Shown: positions 8,845-20,419, numbered from the stretch's first letter. The stretch is DNA of 45,956 nucleotides from Trametes villosa (GCA_002964805.2 PUDQ02000087.1:1-45956); one strand, 5' to 3'. The notes: generated by a model from the letters alone, not told the origin. Program-made: numbers and translations.

Positions 8845-9188
8845 ATCCTTATGGATGAACCTACGATAGAGTGCTATAACAGTCTCCTCGAATATCCAGT
8901 CGCGCTTATCGCGCGACGGAGAACAACGGTAAGTAGGTACTCGATGTCTTCGGGTAACGCCTCAATGAACTTCCTACGCAATTGGAAGGGCGTAGGCTTT
9001 TCCCACATCCTTTCGGATATGTACAGCAGCTTCTCATATAAAGCTGCAACCCCTCCGTCACTGGAGCGGTAAACTAGCGAAGCATACTGTTGCTCCGCAA
9101 GTAGGTTCAAATCCTTATGGATGAACCTACGATAGAGTGCTATAACAGTCTCCTCGAATATCCAGTCGCGCTTATCGCGCGACGGAGA
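8656..9188. repeat. Perfect 266-bp tandem duplication inside gag
   Basis: Copy 1 (8656-8922) and copy 2 (8922-9188) are identical at every base, offset 266, with a one-base shared junction. 266 is not divisible by 3, so the reading frame is broken at the join. Both copies encode the same Gag capsid segment, including LLAEQQYASLVYRSSDGG. Confidence 0.95.
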
Positions 9189-10637
9189 CTGTATAGTGTT
9201 GTAGAACCACGTAGCGGCATCACCGCTAAGTGCAGTGCCCAATATTCGGACACGGTCACGGTCCATCCTAGGACCCGTGATCCTCAACGTGTTGAAGTAC
9301 TCGAGGAGGCCTCGCAGCCATACCTCGAGTGCGTCGAGATCGTCCTTCCCCTCGTATGTCTTGGGTGGCGCAAGTTTCGCCACCTTCAAGTACGCAGGGG
9401 GATCACCCTCTGGAGGTGATCCAACCATCTCATCTATCATCCGTACGAGACGGCTGATCGTTACACCATCACGAGGCCCTACTACAGGCCCCGTGTATGC
9501 CAGCGGTTCCGTAGCTTCCGCTGGCTGCATAGGAGGTAAGCCTCCGTAATATGCAGACGCTCCCATTGAACGTCGAGGGTGTTTCCAGTCCCATAGTCCA
9601 GGCGGCCGTTCTTGACGGTACGCGGGTCCTTGGGACGCAGACATAGGCTCAGCGGGATAATCGCTGGGCGAGGATGGAATTGGCTGCGCGACGTGCGCAG
9701 CCCTAGTCGAGCCTTGCGGATTATCGAATGCCACGTTCCGAATAGGAACGGCATTCTGTGCATCGCCAGTTCGACGGTTTGATGAGGACGGCGGCAGTTG
9801 CGCCGTCGTGTGCGGTGGATCATACAGCCCCGCACGACTCAGTCGTTCAATCCGGCCAGCGACGATACGCTGGCGAGGATCCAATAGTGCATCCTCTACT
9901 TCGCGATCATCCGCGAAGTTCTCCATTTGCGGATCAGCAGCTGAGCTGATATGTGTGTCTATGGTTGCCCTTGTCATAGGCAACTCGTCGCTTTCATCCT
10001 CACCAGCCACGATAGGCTGATGAATGTGGTGCCCTGCATCGGCATCCTCACTTACCGCTATAGCGCGAGCGGTAAGGTCCTCCTCGTCTTCTTCGTCCAT
10101 TAGGTCACCTAGGCCTAATTCCGCTAATGCGGACTGCAGAGCGAGGTTCGTCTCGTTTTCTGCCTCGAGTATCTGCTTTTGCAGCAGACGGAATCGTTTC
10201 TTCGATTCCCGAACTACCATGCGCAACGGCGCAAGGTTCAGTGCCGGTGCCGCCGACACTGACGAGCTCGCAGCCAACTGCTGCGAGCGTCCCTCACGCA
10301 GATCCTGCCAGTCTTGCCCAATGTTGGCAAGACTCCGACTGTTAAGCGAGCTCGCAGCAGAGCCCGATCGTCGTGACGGGCCTGCTTGGTCTGAAGCCGG
10401 TCGTCCAGCATGCACGCTGGCAGTCGCACGACCCCTAGTAGGGTTCGTGGTATCGTCCAAGCCGCCGGATACCACTGATTGTGGTATCGAGGGTCCACCT
10501 TCGCCCTCTGTAGGTCGAGGGAGTGACGTGGCGGGTTGACCCGCGCCGAACTCAGCGCGGGGGGGTTGGTTCAAGGCAGAAGTCGAGGCCCGCGGAGTTC
10601 GCGGGTCCGTGGGGTTGTTTGAGCTGTGGTGGCTCAT
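8874..10637 (-). pseudogene. gag: Gag N-terminal part of element 2, frame-shifted by duplication
   Basis: The frame of 587 codons starts at the ATG at 10635-10637. The first 150 residues are Ser/Pro/Ala-rich. A coiled, charged segment follows (about 130-200), then an acidic linker. The capsid-type domain (about 420-560) has LAPPKTYEGKDDLDALEVW and LSGDAATWFYNTI, typical of Retrotrans_gag. The final 14 residues, after LPEDIEYLLTVV, are out of frame because of the tandem duplication. The remaining Gag lies in 7342-8844. Confidence 0.88.
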
Positions 10638-10992
10638 TCTTGCTGGATGCGGATGGGGGTTGCTAGGGGATTAGAGTTCGATGACGTGGTTGCACGTCGA
10701 GCCCCAAATCGGGCGATTCTAACACGGTAAGAGTAAAAAAGTGTAAAACTCACGGGTGTCGGGCACTTCTGATGCCCGCAGTCTCCAAGTACTCTGGTCC
10801 GGGCTCTATTAGGGCTCGGCGTACTCGGGAGATGGTGGGGCAGTTGTAGAAGGCTGCCCTCACCAGACGCGCGGGCTCCGAATACCCGCGCGTCGTACGC
10901 GTCTATCTACTACATGATATCTACGCGGTATCTTATCCTAGCGCAACTAGCGCTAGGTACTGATCGCGACATAGCGCAACTAGCGCTATGTC
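10638..10992 (-). other. Leader and probable 5' LTR region of element 2
   Basis: About 355 bp lie between the gag ATG and the stop codon of the next gene. LTR ends could not be fixed, because no clean TG...CA pair with a primer site was recognised. The outer end holds two adjacent hairpins (10937-10957 and 10968-10992). No coding potential was seen. Confidence 0.4.
10937..10992. repeat. Two adjacent hairpins with the same loop
   Basis: The plus strand reads CCTAGCGC-AACTA-GCGCTAGG (10937-10957) and GACATAGCGC-AACTA-GCGCTATGTC (10968-10992). The stems are perfect (8 and 10 bp) and both have the loop AACTA. The second ends at the base next to the stop codon of the 10993-14762 gene. Confidence 0.85.
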
Positions 10993-13900
10993 CTACAAGA
11001 ACCCGTAACGACTGCGGAGGGTCGTTACATTGCGGGAGGACGCTGGGAGGTGGCTGAGGACAACGTGGGCTTCCTGAATGGCAGCGTTCAGGATGAAATA
11101 ACAGTTTCCCTTCGGCCAGAGAGGCGCACGGACGCCCTTGCGATTCTTTGCCGAGCCCATCTTGTAGAACGCAGCAGCGATGTCTTCGATGGAGGCAGTG
11201 GGCGTGGCAGACTCAGGGAGGCCCTTGTGTATATCAGCCTCGCTCTCAGCAAGCATTCGGGCGAGACGATCAAAGTTACTGCCTTGGACGTCACCCCAGC
11301 CTAGAGAGAACTTCGCATCTTCCCACCGCCAGAACTCGGTGCGGCGAACGCGGGCCCACACAGTGTCAGGACCAGCCTCGACGGCGGGGTCGTTCCACTG
11401 GTGGAAATCCTCTTTGCAGAACGTTTGGACGTCCGTCGCATACGCATCGATGACCATATCGGAAAGGATCCCGAGCTTCTGCGCGGTTGGGCCCCCAGCG
11501 TTCTGGACCTGCCTCATGTGAACGTGGGCTGTGATGGTCTGGACACGGAAGTGCGTGAAGTATGCCTGTCGGGTGGGGGGGTCAGTCCACTACCCACAAT
11601 TTGACGTGACGGTCTGCTCACCTGGTAATGCTGCTCCCCATACGTGAGCTGCTGCGCGCGACGAGAAGACACGAGGGGCCAGTTGTGGACAGGGTCAACA
11701 GGCCAGCGCTTGATGTCGACGTGAGGGAGATCCCTCTGCGGTCCGCCGAAGGAAACGAGCTTGAAGTTGAGCATGGGATATCCATGTTCGACGAGGGCCA
11801 GGGACGTCCACAGCCGCGCCATCAGCCCGTGGTCAAGCACGCGTGCAGCGCCGGTGTGCGCGAAGTTGAGAGCGCGTTCTAGGACGGCTATGGTCTCGAG
11901 GTATTGCGCAGGAGGAAAGACCGGTGTGGCCGCCTGCGCTGGACCTCTCTGCGCAGCGAGACCATGTGGACGCGAAAGCGGAACTACACCAGCTTGCCTA
12001 GAGCGGGCGAGAGCAGCCCGACGTATATCTGCTGCGTCCTCGGGCTCGAAACGTGCGCCATCCGCCGCGGGTGATGTCTTGAGCACCGGGAGGAGGTGGT
12101 TGTTCCATACCGCCGTCATTGTGGCGGTGACTGCTACAGTACACCAGAGATACATGAGGGGGAACGCCTGCAAACAGACAGATGCAGGCCAACGGTCAGT
12201 GAAACAGAAAGGTACGTTGGCAGGGCCCACTTACCGGGCGGCGAACGACAATGGTGGTACTCTTGAGCGAGTTGACAACGTCTGCGTGGCCTCCGACCTC
12301 GTTGACGACCCTGACGATGACTTCGGTGTGGAGCGCCCCGCCAGTGCGTAGTTCGGGCTTCATGTTGAGCAGCTCGAAGGTTAAGACGACTTCGTGGCGC
12401 ATGTAGGTCCTCTCCGCGCGGCTGATCTGACGGGCAAGACGTTTGTGGGGGAGTTCGTGGCGAACCTTGGAGAACATCGTCTTGGCAGTGGTCTTCGTGC
12501 GGTTGTTGCTCGCCCAGGCGCCTGCCGCTGTGCCGGTAGCGGCCCCTTGCTGTGCCAAGTGCTGTCGAGCGCTCTCGCGGGTTAGGTGACTCAGAGTATT
12601 GTAGCACTGGGATTTGACCGCGGTGATGGAGCGTCCCGCACGGCGATCTGCGCGGAGCGTGACTTCGAAATTCCGTAGATGGAATTCCATGGCCTTGATG
12701 AGTCCATCCGCTTGCCACTGGCCGATGTACTTGCTGTAGAACTGTGGGTACACGTGGTAGGGAACGTTGTAGTTGGCGGTGTACTGTGTTGGCTCGGAGT
12801 CGCTGTCGCTGTCGTCGCCGGCGGCGGGAGTGTAATACGGAATGGGTCCGAGCTGGCCTCTGAAGAGCTCGTGCGTGCGCCGCAGATCTTGATATAAGCC
12901 GCATGATGGCGTAGCGTCCTCGGCCTCATCGTCGCTGTCATCGGATTCCGTGGAGGACCCAGAAGCGGGAGATGTGTGCGCGAGCCGACGAGGAATGCGG
13001 ACACCAAGATCGTTGTAGATGGCTATCTCGCAGCCACCTTCAGTGAGTAGCGGATGAGACGCCAGATTGTCGATGAGCTCTCGGTTGTCGTGGTCTGCAG
13101 ACGTGTAAATAGCTTCATGCTCCTCCCTGATCTCGTCTACAGGAATCTCCTCCCAATGGTCGACCTCGCATCCTCTGCCAGAAACAGCACCATCGGTGAT
13201 TCGAATAAATGAAAGAAAGAGAGGGATGCGCACAGATAATGGAAGGCGAGTGCCAACGTAACTCGCGCCACAGATCCGTAATCCCTCTCTGCGTGCCAGT
13301 GCCGACGTTCCTCTTCCTCTTGCGGGCTTGCTATAGCGACGTTCTGTCCAAACTTGGTGATGACGATGATGGGAACGGCGTTCGCCCACACGCCCTTGCG
13401 ATATTCGTCCGGAGCGTCATGCCACCACGTCTCGAAATTCCTTGTGAATGCGACGGAGAGTTTCTTGAACTGTTCCAGCGTGAGAACTTCACTCTTGCGC
13501 GTGCTGTAAGGTCTGCGTGAGCGCTGCACAACGTCGGGAAGGGATTATTAGGTATGTGTTCGTCCAAGGGACGAGACGACCGCGCAGTCGCTCAGAGAAC
13601 AAGACGACCACGCAACAAAGAGAAATAACATATGGAACAACACTTACAGCATATCACAGGATTGCCCAAAAGTAGCGTCTGAGTCGATGGCAGGGTATTC
13701 CGGGTACATTACCATGGCCCCAAATTCGCTCTTGCAGAGCATCCAAGCAAGCAAGGACATCGCCACCCGGACGTCTCGCGCGGACATTTTGGTGGGTCCT
13801 TCCGCAAACGAGAGGTTGCTGACCGGAGTCCGGCCCACAGCATCGCGAGGCGCAGCAAGAAGCCAAGTGTCTTCGGCGCTCTGAGTAAGTCCTAGGTAGA

Positions 13901-14509
13901 CCATACGCCCTTGTGGATCCATCCCGATGGGCTTGCGGTCGCCGGAATACTCGAAGAATCGTAGGTCGGGTCGCAGAGTGAACCTCCACCCAGGATCAAT
14001 GGCTACCCCGGGGGCACGCATATTGGGCAGCGCCGGGTCCAATCCAAGCCGAAGCCCGACCACGATCTTGCAGTCGAGGCGCACCTGAAGTTGGTCTAGT
14101 GAGACTGCAAGCGTATACACACATGCAACGCAAGCGTACCTCCGGACGTCCGAAGACGAAGTTGGGGTCGTCGGTGGACATCAAGAACTCCTGGTCGATG
14201 TGCAGGGTGCGCTTGCCATGGAGGGAGTTCATCGCAGCCGCGGCGTCCTTCGTCTCGTACCACCGTTTGAGCTCGGAGAGATGGATCTTTGAGAGGCGCT
14301 GACCGTCGTACTCCTCACGGCTCTCTTGAATGGTCGAGTTGAGGTCGTAAACACTGCTGTCGATTTCGTCCTGGGAGACGCACTCCAGAGGGTCGGCAAA
14401 CGTCGACGGAACCGCTGTGGCCTCATGGTCCGTGGTGTCCAGCATAGGCGGGTCTTGGCCTTCGTGCTGGTAAGCAGCAAAGCCGAGAGCGACCATGCGT
14501 CGGTCAAGT

Positions 14510-14544
<35 letters not shown>

Positions 14545-14762
14545 TTCGTCGGCGGCGGCGTTCCCAGCGTTGTTGGTGTCATGTTCTGGACCACTCTCTC
14601 TGTCCCCTGCGCGCACCACGGGCATCCGCCTGCATATATATGCAGAATGTTAGCAAACATCCTATGATCAAAAAGAGCTTTGAAGACGCACCCTCTGGAT
14701 GGCCCGGGCTGCTGCTGGCGAAATGAGTCTATGAGGTCGTGGAACGAGCCGTCGTCGGACAT
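10993..14762 (-). CDS. Orphan seven-exon gene, 1092-aa acidic protein
   Basis: My exon model is 14692-14762, 14140-14629, 13648-14084, 13234-13512, 12235-13174, 11622-12167 and 10993-11508. Every junction is GT-AG, all phases close, and the sum is 3279 nt. No domain is recognised. Visible features are an Asp-rich run near residues 50-65 (encoded by a GAC microsatellite), a second acidic Asp/Ser patch in exon 5, and a hydrophobic stretch at the start of exon 6 (FPLMYLWCTVAVTATMTAVW) that could be a buried or membrane helix. There is no signal peptide. Long exons without stops and consistent introns argue that it is functional. Element 2 abuts its 3' end at 10992. It is probably a fungus-specific family. 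The start ATG at 14760-14762 is the first in frame. Confidence 0.72.
14505..14555. repeat. Trinucleotide (GAC)n microsatellite in coding exon
   Basis: The plus strand shows tandem gtc/tcg units that encode about eleven consecutive Asp on the minus strand in exon 2 of the orphan gene. Length variation would change the acidic tract without shifting the frame. Confidence 0.85.
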
Positions 14763-15374
14763 CTGAGCTTCTTGGTGAGAGTCTAATGAGAGATGTGAGG
14801 GGATGGCCAGCGGTTTGTGCGAAGCGGTAGACGTGGAACACCTTTAGCAACGTGTCTGGTGGGTGGTCGGGCGCCGATGTTGCCCCAGTCAATTGTCATA
14901 ATTTGCCTCGGCAGGCAAGGCAATTGCCCGGCCCCAGCTGATGAAGAGCGGGCGGGAAGCCCAATGAAACGAGCGCCGAGTCGCTAGTGCGCACACACGT
15001 GTGGCTACGCGTCGGGAGGTGGTGTCGGCCTGAACGCGTGGCACCGAGCAACGTAGGGCCGGTGTGTGCACTGATGAGGGCGCAAGTCAAGTCTGAGGCT
15101 GCCTCGACGCCTCGACGCCGACTCAGTCAGAGAGTGTCCGATTGTTTCCTTTTCTTGGATATTCGACGTCGCACATGCAGTTTGTGCTGATCTTCTCCTT
15201 TTCTTATTCAGCTCAGGCCCGTCCCCATACGTGATCGTGCCCTCGTTCCACTCGTTTTTACCTCATATCCGTCCCGGACGCCCGACGACATAGGAGTCGT
15301 CCGGGTACTCTAGGTACCCGCTAGCTCATGTATAAAAGACTGGCTTTTCAGGCTCTCGAAATGCATGTTGATTT
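14763..15374. other. Intergenic, shared upstream region
   Basis: This is upstream sequence of the minus-strand orphan gene and of the plus-strand remnant at 15.4 kb. It contains short ORFs only and no TATA box of note. Confidence 0.4.
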
Positions 15375-16171
15375 TTGGCTTTCATTTTCAATGACGCTCG
15401 CGCTCGACTGCGAACTCTCTCCCTCGCTTTCGTCTCGGCAGATCACGATGAGTTGGCGGGCAGTAAGCGCAAGAGGAAGACGGATAAGGACATGCATCAC
15501 TCACGCCGCCAGCGGATATGTCTTGAGGCTACCTATAGGCTGACCACGATATGCGATATGCGGAAAGCGGACACTCTCCGCGTTGGAGTCGACGCTTTCC
15601 GGGGGCGTTCGGCGAGGCAGCCACCTTCGGGCTTGACGAGTGCATTCTCACTCCTTGGCAGAGCGATGAGGACAGCTCGGATGGCGAGGGCGATCATGAC
15701 ACACGCGAGAGGTACCGCGAGTAGCACGCAAGGTCAGTCATTGCGACGCTGCAATGCTCGTCCAGTTTGCTTACATATTTACATATGCTGTACATCGTGC
15801 GTCCGCGCGACTGCGAGGACGTCAAGGACGTCGAAAACGCAGGCGAAGCCGGAGACCCTGACCCGGAGTCCGATGTGGTGAAAGCTGCAGCGCCGACTAC
15901 CTTGCGAAGGTAATCGCGGCTGCGCCGGACTGGAACACGGTCTGCGTGAACAGCTGGCAGTTCCTTGAATGCTTCCGGGCTCTCCCGTCAATGCGCACGA
16001 AGCCGCGGCGCGACTCAAAGCACACAATCTATAACGATCTACAAGGAATGTATCAGCGAAGACTGGGTGGCCGAGAGCGATAAGAACACTAACGTGCTGC
16101 TCCGCGCGCCTCCCTGCCCTTCGAGCTTCACAATCTTCGGCTTGGAAATCCCGGAGGCTGACCCTAAGTGA
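15375..16171 (+). pseudogene. Remnant of an unknown gene
   Basis: Protein-like stretches appear in changing frames. First is a basic/acidic segment from the ATG at 15375 (KRKRKTDKDMHHSRRQR). Next is an acidic piece near 15600-15715 (GLDECILTPWQSDEDSSDG). Then come APDWNTVCVNSWQFLECF near 15920-15975 and CISEDWVAESDKN near 16045-16090. The last ends FTIFGLEIPEADPK followed by a stop at 16169-16171. I could not join these with convincing splice sites, so it is either a decayed gene or a gene with introns I failed to place. No family is recognised. Confidence 0.35.
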
Positions 16172-17026
16172 CCGAAGAAGAGGAGCTTAGCACATAGGGC
16201 TGTGGATGCACGGCGAAGAGAACGGGGTGAAACGGGGGCGCATCGTAGCAAAACATTTCCTTCACTGCAGTCTATCAGCGCGAGCGGGAGGCTATCTATA
16301 TCTATATCTATACCTATACGTACCTTGACATTATGCGGCGGTTGCCAAGTTGTCTGTACACCCACAAGTCAGAGACACGCGAACTCAGAGCTTACAACAC
16401 AACGCTATGGACAAAGATAGTGATAATTAGTACGTGACGCGAGCTACGCCAAACGCAAACGCATAGTCAGTGACTGGGCTCACCTTGACCGAACTGCGCA
16501 TATGCGGCTCGTACGTGCGCGATGAACGAGCACCGCCTAGCATACATGGCAGTGCTAGTCTGCTAGTCTGCGCTCACCTGCCGCGGTCATCATGTAGTGT
16601 GAGCCGCGCGTCCAGGTCCGAATTCGTCATCCACTATGGCGACTCCATCGATTCCACGCCAGAAGACGACGATAGGGATATGTAGGACAGATGAGCAGTA
16701 CTACTGCAGTAGGAGCGCACATCAGTGTGTGCGATCGCGCGATCGCGCGAAATGCTGATGCGAAGATGTGCACGTACCAGATGCGTACCAAATGTATCTA
16801 GCAAATGCAGACTGGAGCTCGAGTTGTGGTGGACCAAAAAGCGCCCATGCGCACGGGGATTGAATATTGAAAAGTTAAGTGCGGAGCCTGAAGCTTGAAG
16901 CTTAAGCGCCAGAGATCGTATGTCGTATGTTCCACTGCCACCTGCCACCTCGCCATAACTCGACACTTCCAACTTTCGTCTTCACTTCCACAGTCCCCTC
17001 CCGAACAGTCTTCTCCCGGGTATCCC
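16172..17026. other. Upstream region of the JmjC gene
   Basis: No gene was seen. It holds a short TATCTA-type microsatellite near 16291-16312 and a 16-bp perfect palindrome GCGATCGCGCGATCGC at 16731-16746, about 280 bp upstream of the JmjC start codon. Confidence 0.45.
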
Positions 17027-19524
17027 ATGGCTTCACAGAAAGGAAATTGTTTGACCAAGACCAACCGAAACATCAGCGCTTTCTCGCCTTGCTTTGTGTG
17101 TGCCAATAAGCGGCGCAACAAAGAGCCTTGTCGGTTTGAAGGTAGTGCTTCATAAGTCGGGCGAATATGTGTTACTAATGGCTGAAATCAAAATCTGCAG
17201 GATTTCGCTTACTGCCCGACGGGAATGCTCCCGAGGGCGGAGCGTTGTTCCCAAGTCAAGACGTCGCCACGCTGGCGAACATCTATCATGTGTTCAGCGT
17301 TCCCGTTACTACGAGAATGATAGAAGAACTCCAAGTGAGCAACATCAATGAGTGAAATCGCCGTGATAGACACTAAAGTGCTACTTTAGCTCGACATTGC
17401 CGGAGCCTTACAACCTCGACTGCAGAAGATGCAGACCCATGAAAGGCTACCAGATTTAGTGCGAAAGAAAGCTGAACTCAGCCATCGCGTCATATGTGGT
17501 TTGTTGCAGGGGCCCTTGACTGCCATCTAGTCCTGATTGCTCGATACAGACTCGTGCAGTGTCACCATTCTATCGGGATCGTTCATATGCATCCACTGCG
17601 CTCTCGAGATCTGCCCGTCGTGCCACGCCCGCGCGGACTCTCTGGCAGTACTTGCCTGTACAACGACAGCAACCATGGAGGTCAGTCCGTCAGATATATA
17701 GAATAGTTCCCCATTAATACTGTTCAGTCCCATCGCTACCGCCCTGTGTCTCGGCTGCCCGCTGGACAGGTGGATGCTATTCTTGCGTCAATCGAGGCCG
17801 TCCTTGCCAGACCTCAACGGACGCTGCCTGCGCCTCCACTCTCTGCACAAATAATGTCACTGAATGCGGAGGCATACCGCGCCGTTCCTCGGTTAGCTTC
17901 TGGGCAGGAGCCGACTTTCCAAGCGCTGTGGGCGCGCGATATTCCGCTGGTGTTCCACGGCGTCCACAAAAAGTTCCAAACCGGCTGGTCTCCTGCAGCC
18001 CTCGAGCAGCACTATGGGGAGGAGAAGGTCACGTTTATCCGAGTCGTCGGCAGTGCTTCACGATTGCAAAAAGCAACTCTTGGTCAATTCTTCAAGCAGT
18101 TTACGCAGGATGACACCGATCGTGAAGGCGTGATCAAATTGAAGGTAAGTACTGTTCATTATCCCGCTCGGCCGTAAGCTGATAGATCTTAACCCTCTCC
18201 CTACTGAAAGGACTGGCCGTCATCCTCGACATTCCAGCAATTTGTCCAGCATCATGCTGACTTCATGCAATTCGTCCCCATGCCGTCATATACACGCAGC
18301 GATGGCTTCCTCAACCTTGCCGCACACTATCCATCCCCCCCTCACCCGCACAAGTCTCTCAAGCCGGATCTAGGTATGACTCCTATCACCATCCCATGTA
18401 ATGTATGCACGTCTCACAGATCACAGGGCCTAAAGTATACTGTGCTACTCGGGACATGGACGGTGTTGGCAGCACGAAGCTCCATCTCGACGTCGCCTCT
18501 GCCGTTAACGTCATGGTTTACTCGTCCAACACGGAGGGGGCAATATGGCACATTTTTGCTCCTGACGATGCGAAGAAGCTTCGCAGCTACCTGCGGCACA
18601 AACAGGGTGAGTGTTCTCTTCCTCTCATTACGATTTACGTGTTCACCTTCGGGGTTGGTTTGAAGGGGAAGCTTGTGACGCCGCCGACTGCGGCGTCTGC
18701 AGTCACGCTGGACGTTCTCTCAAGGATCCCATACCCTTCAAGGATCCCATTCATGCGCAGGAGACGTACCTAACCGCGGACATGCTTTCGGAGCTGAAGG
18801 CGATGGACGTCAATCCGTACACGATCCGACAGCAGCTTGGCGACGCCGTTTTCATTCCAGCAGGCTGCGCCCACCAAGTGAGTGTTCACCGAATCGTTCA
18901 ATGCCGTTCGCCTCAATATTCACGTCGACATGTGACTGTCAGGTGAGCAATCAATGCGGCTGCATCAAGATTGCATGCGACTTCCTATGCGCCGAGGGCG
19001 TTGCACGTAGCACCGAAGTAGCCGACCAGCTACGTCAGGAAGGAAACAGCGATCTCCTGCAGCTCGACACGATGCTGTGGCACGCCTGGCTGTCCCTAGA
19101 GAAGAGGATGGCGGAAATGCAGGCACTCCCAGCAGCCCCTACAAAGGTCGAACGGAAGCGAAAGAGGTCGCGTCAAACAACGGCTTCGCTCAACGACCAG
19201 TTTAGGCGCAGAGGCAAACAGGTTGAGGACGCACGCCGATCCGCAACATCTCCGTTCGACTCGTATCACTGCTTGCACTCGGATTGCAAGTTCATCAGGC
19301 GGTGCTTCAAGTCGTACCACGCAATCTGGTCTCACCTGTAAGCCCGTGAGCTCATGCCGAGCTATTGGGCGTCGTCACTGATACATCCCAGGCACAAGCA
19401 ACACGGATGGTCCACTACGCTGACACTCGCTCAGTTCCAGGCGTTGGACTCTGAAAGCCTCCGCAATTTCCATGTTGAGATCACACATGTGCAACCAGTA
19501 GGTAGTAGCAGTAGCTCGAGGTAG
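17027..19524 (+). CDS. JmjC-domain protein (putative Fe(II)/2-oxoglutarate dioxygenase, histone-demethylase type)
   Basis: My ten-exon model is 17027-17141, 17201-17334, 17390-17498, 17550-17680, 17728-18144, 18211-18373, 18427-18606, 18666-18877, 18943-19337 and 19392-19524. All introns are GT-AG and phases close to 662 aa. The N-terminus has CFVCANKRRNKEPC. Zinc-finger-like cysteines follow at about 119-145 (ICDSC, CIHCALEICPSCHA). The JmjC core supplies the iron ligands in LHLDVASA (H376, D378) and IPAGCAHQ (H486), the classic HXD...H triad. A basic, NLS-like patch (KVERKRKRSR) comes later. A C2H2-like finger forms only when the last intron (19338-19391) is removed. Layout resembles KDM3-like fungal JmjC proteins acting on chromatin in the nucleus. 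Substrate is not inferable. Confidence 0.85.
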
Positions 19525-19562
19525 GAACAGTAGCTCAAGTAGTAGGAGTGGCTCGAGGTAAC
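19500..19562 (+). repeat. Short Ser-codon minisatellite at end of JmjC gene
   Basis: About three imperfect 16-20 bp units of the type AGTAGCTCGAGGTAGG span the last codons (Ser-Ser-Arg) and the stop of the JmjC model. Changes in unit number would alter the C-terminus. Confidence 0.6.
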
Positions 19563-19898
19563 ACCATGAAGCGATCACACATTGACTCTAAGTAGGTCGT
19601 GCACGAATCACTGCAAGTCATTTTCGAAGCACCCCGCTAGCAGCTAGCGGAGGTTCTCACTATGGCGTCGCCCTCGAACAGCGCTTGGTAGCGTCCTCGA
19701 TGGCCCAGTCCTCGCGGAACCACCTGCACTGGCGCTCCTCGCGCGGCCTTTGTTGGGCTCCCGGCGTCCTCGCTCGATGGGTGATGGGTAGGAAATGTTA
19801 AGAGAAGAGAAGGAGCGCGAGCGCCGGGCGGCGTTGTGGGCGTGGCAGTAGGTAGTCCCGCACGGCAGAGATGCTTCGCCCGCGTGCCGCCGGCCGCG
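19525..19898. other. Intergenic, 3' of JmjC gene
   Basis: No supported gene. GC-rich short frames only. Confidence 0.4.
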
Positions 19899-20160
19899 GA
19901 GGACGAGCGCTTGAAGACGGCATTGACGCCAAAGCAGATGTCCTCCAGGAGGCTTCGAAACAATGGCCGCATTAATTACTAAGGAAGACCAAGTGTGCAG
20001 AGTGTTGCATAGAGTGCATCCGGATTTTTCTACGAGCTTACATTCCTTCTGGATGGCATATTACAGAGGGTTTTTAAGTTACAAGTTGAGCTGCATCCGC
20101 CTCAGTGGGCGCCTTTTTTTCGGCCGGAGGCTTATGGAGGCGACGAGCGCGCCTGGGGTC
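19899..20160 (+). repeat. Dispersed repeat, copy 1
   Basis: It starts GAGGACGAGCGC and has the core GCCGCATTAATTACTAAGG, then CAGAGTGTTG, then AGTGGGCGCC, and ends CCTGGGGTC. It matches copies at 22772, 30535 and 36135 (inverted). The core is AT-rich against GC-rich surroundings. No ORF, poly(A) tail or terminal inverted repeats were found. Confidence 0.8.
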
Positions 20161-20419
20161 TCTCTCTCGTCCACCTTGTCTCCCAGGTCAACTCCGCCTC
20201 CCGCTAGCAGTAGCAGCGGGAACTCACAGCTCAGCCTCCCGGCCACCATCCCGCCCGACTCGTAGTCCTTCGACGGCAACCAGCCCGAACCCGTTCGCCG
20301 GCTCGCGTCCTTCGGAGTCTTCGGAGTCGAGCTCGGGCGCGAGGACACACAAGTGCGCGTGTCATGCAAGTCGCTCAAGAAGCGGCTTGGGGATATTCAT
20401 TGGCTGTGGCAGCGGAAGG

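Larger units (their letters stand above)
5257..10992 (-). mobile_element. Ty3/gypsy retrotransposon (element 2), disrupted
   Basis: The minus-strand order is leader/LTR region (about 10638-10992), gag (8874-10637 and 7342-8844), protease in the second gag frame, then RT and RNase H. The element is dead or dying for two visible reasons. A 266-bp duplication shifts gag, and element 1 sits within pol. The missing integrase and 3' LTR should lie beyond the left edge, past element 1. Confidence 0.9.

Noticed and set aside
10660..10720. tRNA-like primer site near the element 2 leader
   Set aside because: The stretch TGGGGCTCGACG could pair with a tRNA end, but the LTR boundary beside it was not found.
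12134..12904. 256-codon Arg-rich minus-strand ORF
   Set aside because: It overlaps exon 5 of the orphan gene in the wrong frame and crosses its splice site.
18878..18950. Unspliced reading through the intron before VSNQCG in the JmjC gene
   Set aside because: The intron has clear GT-AG ends and its removal places the metal-binding His beside the conserved continuation.
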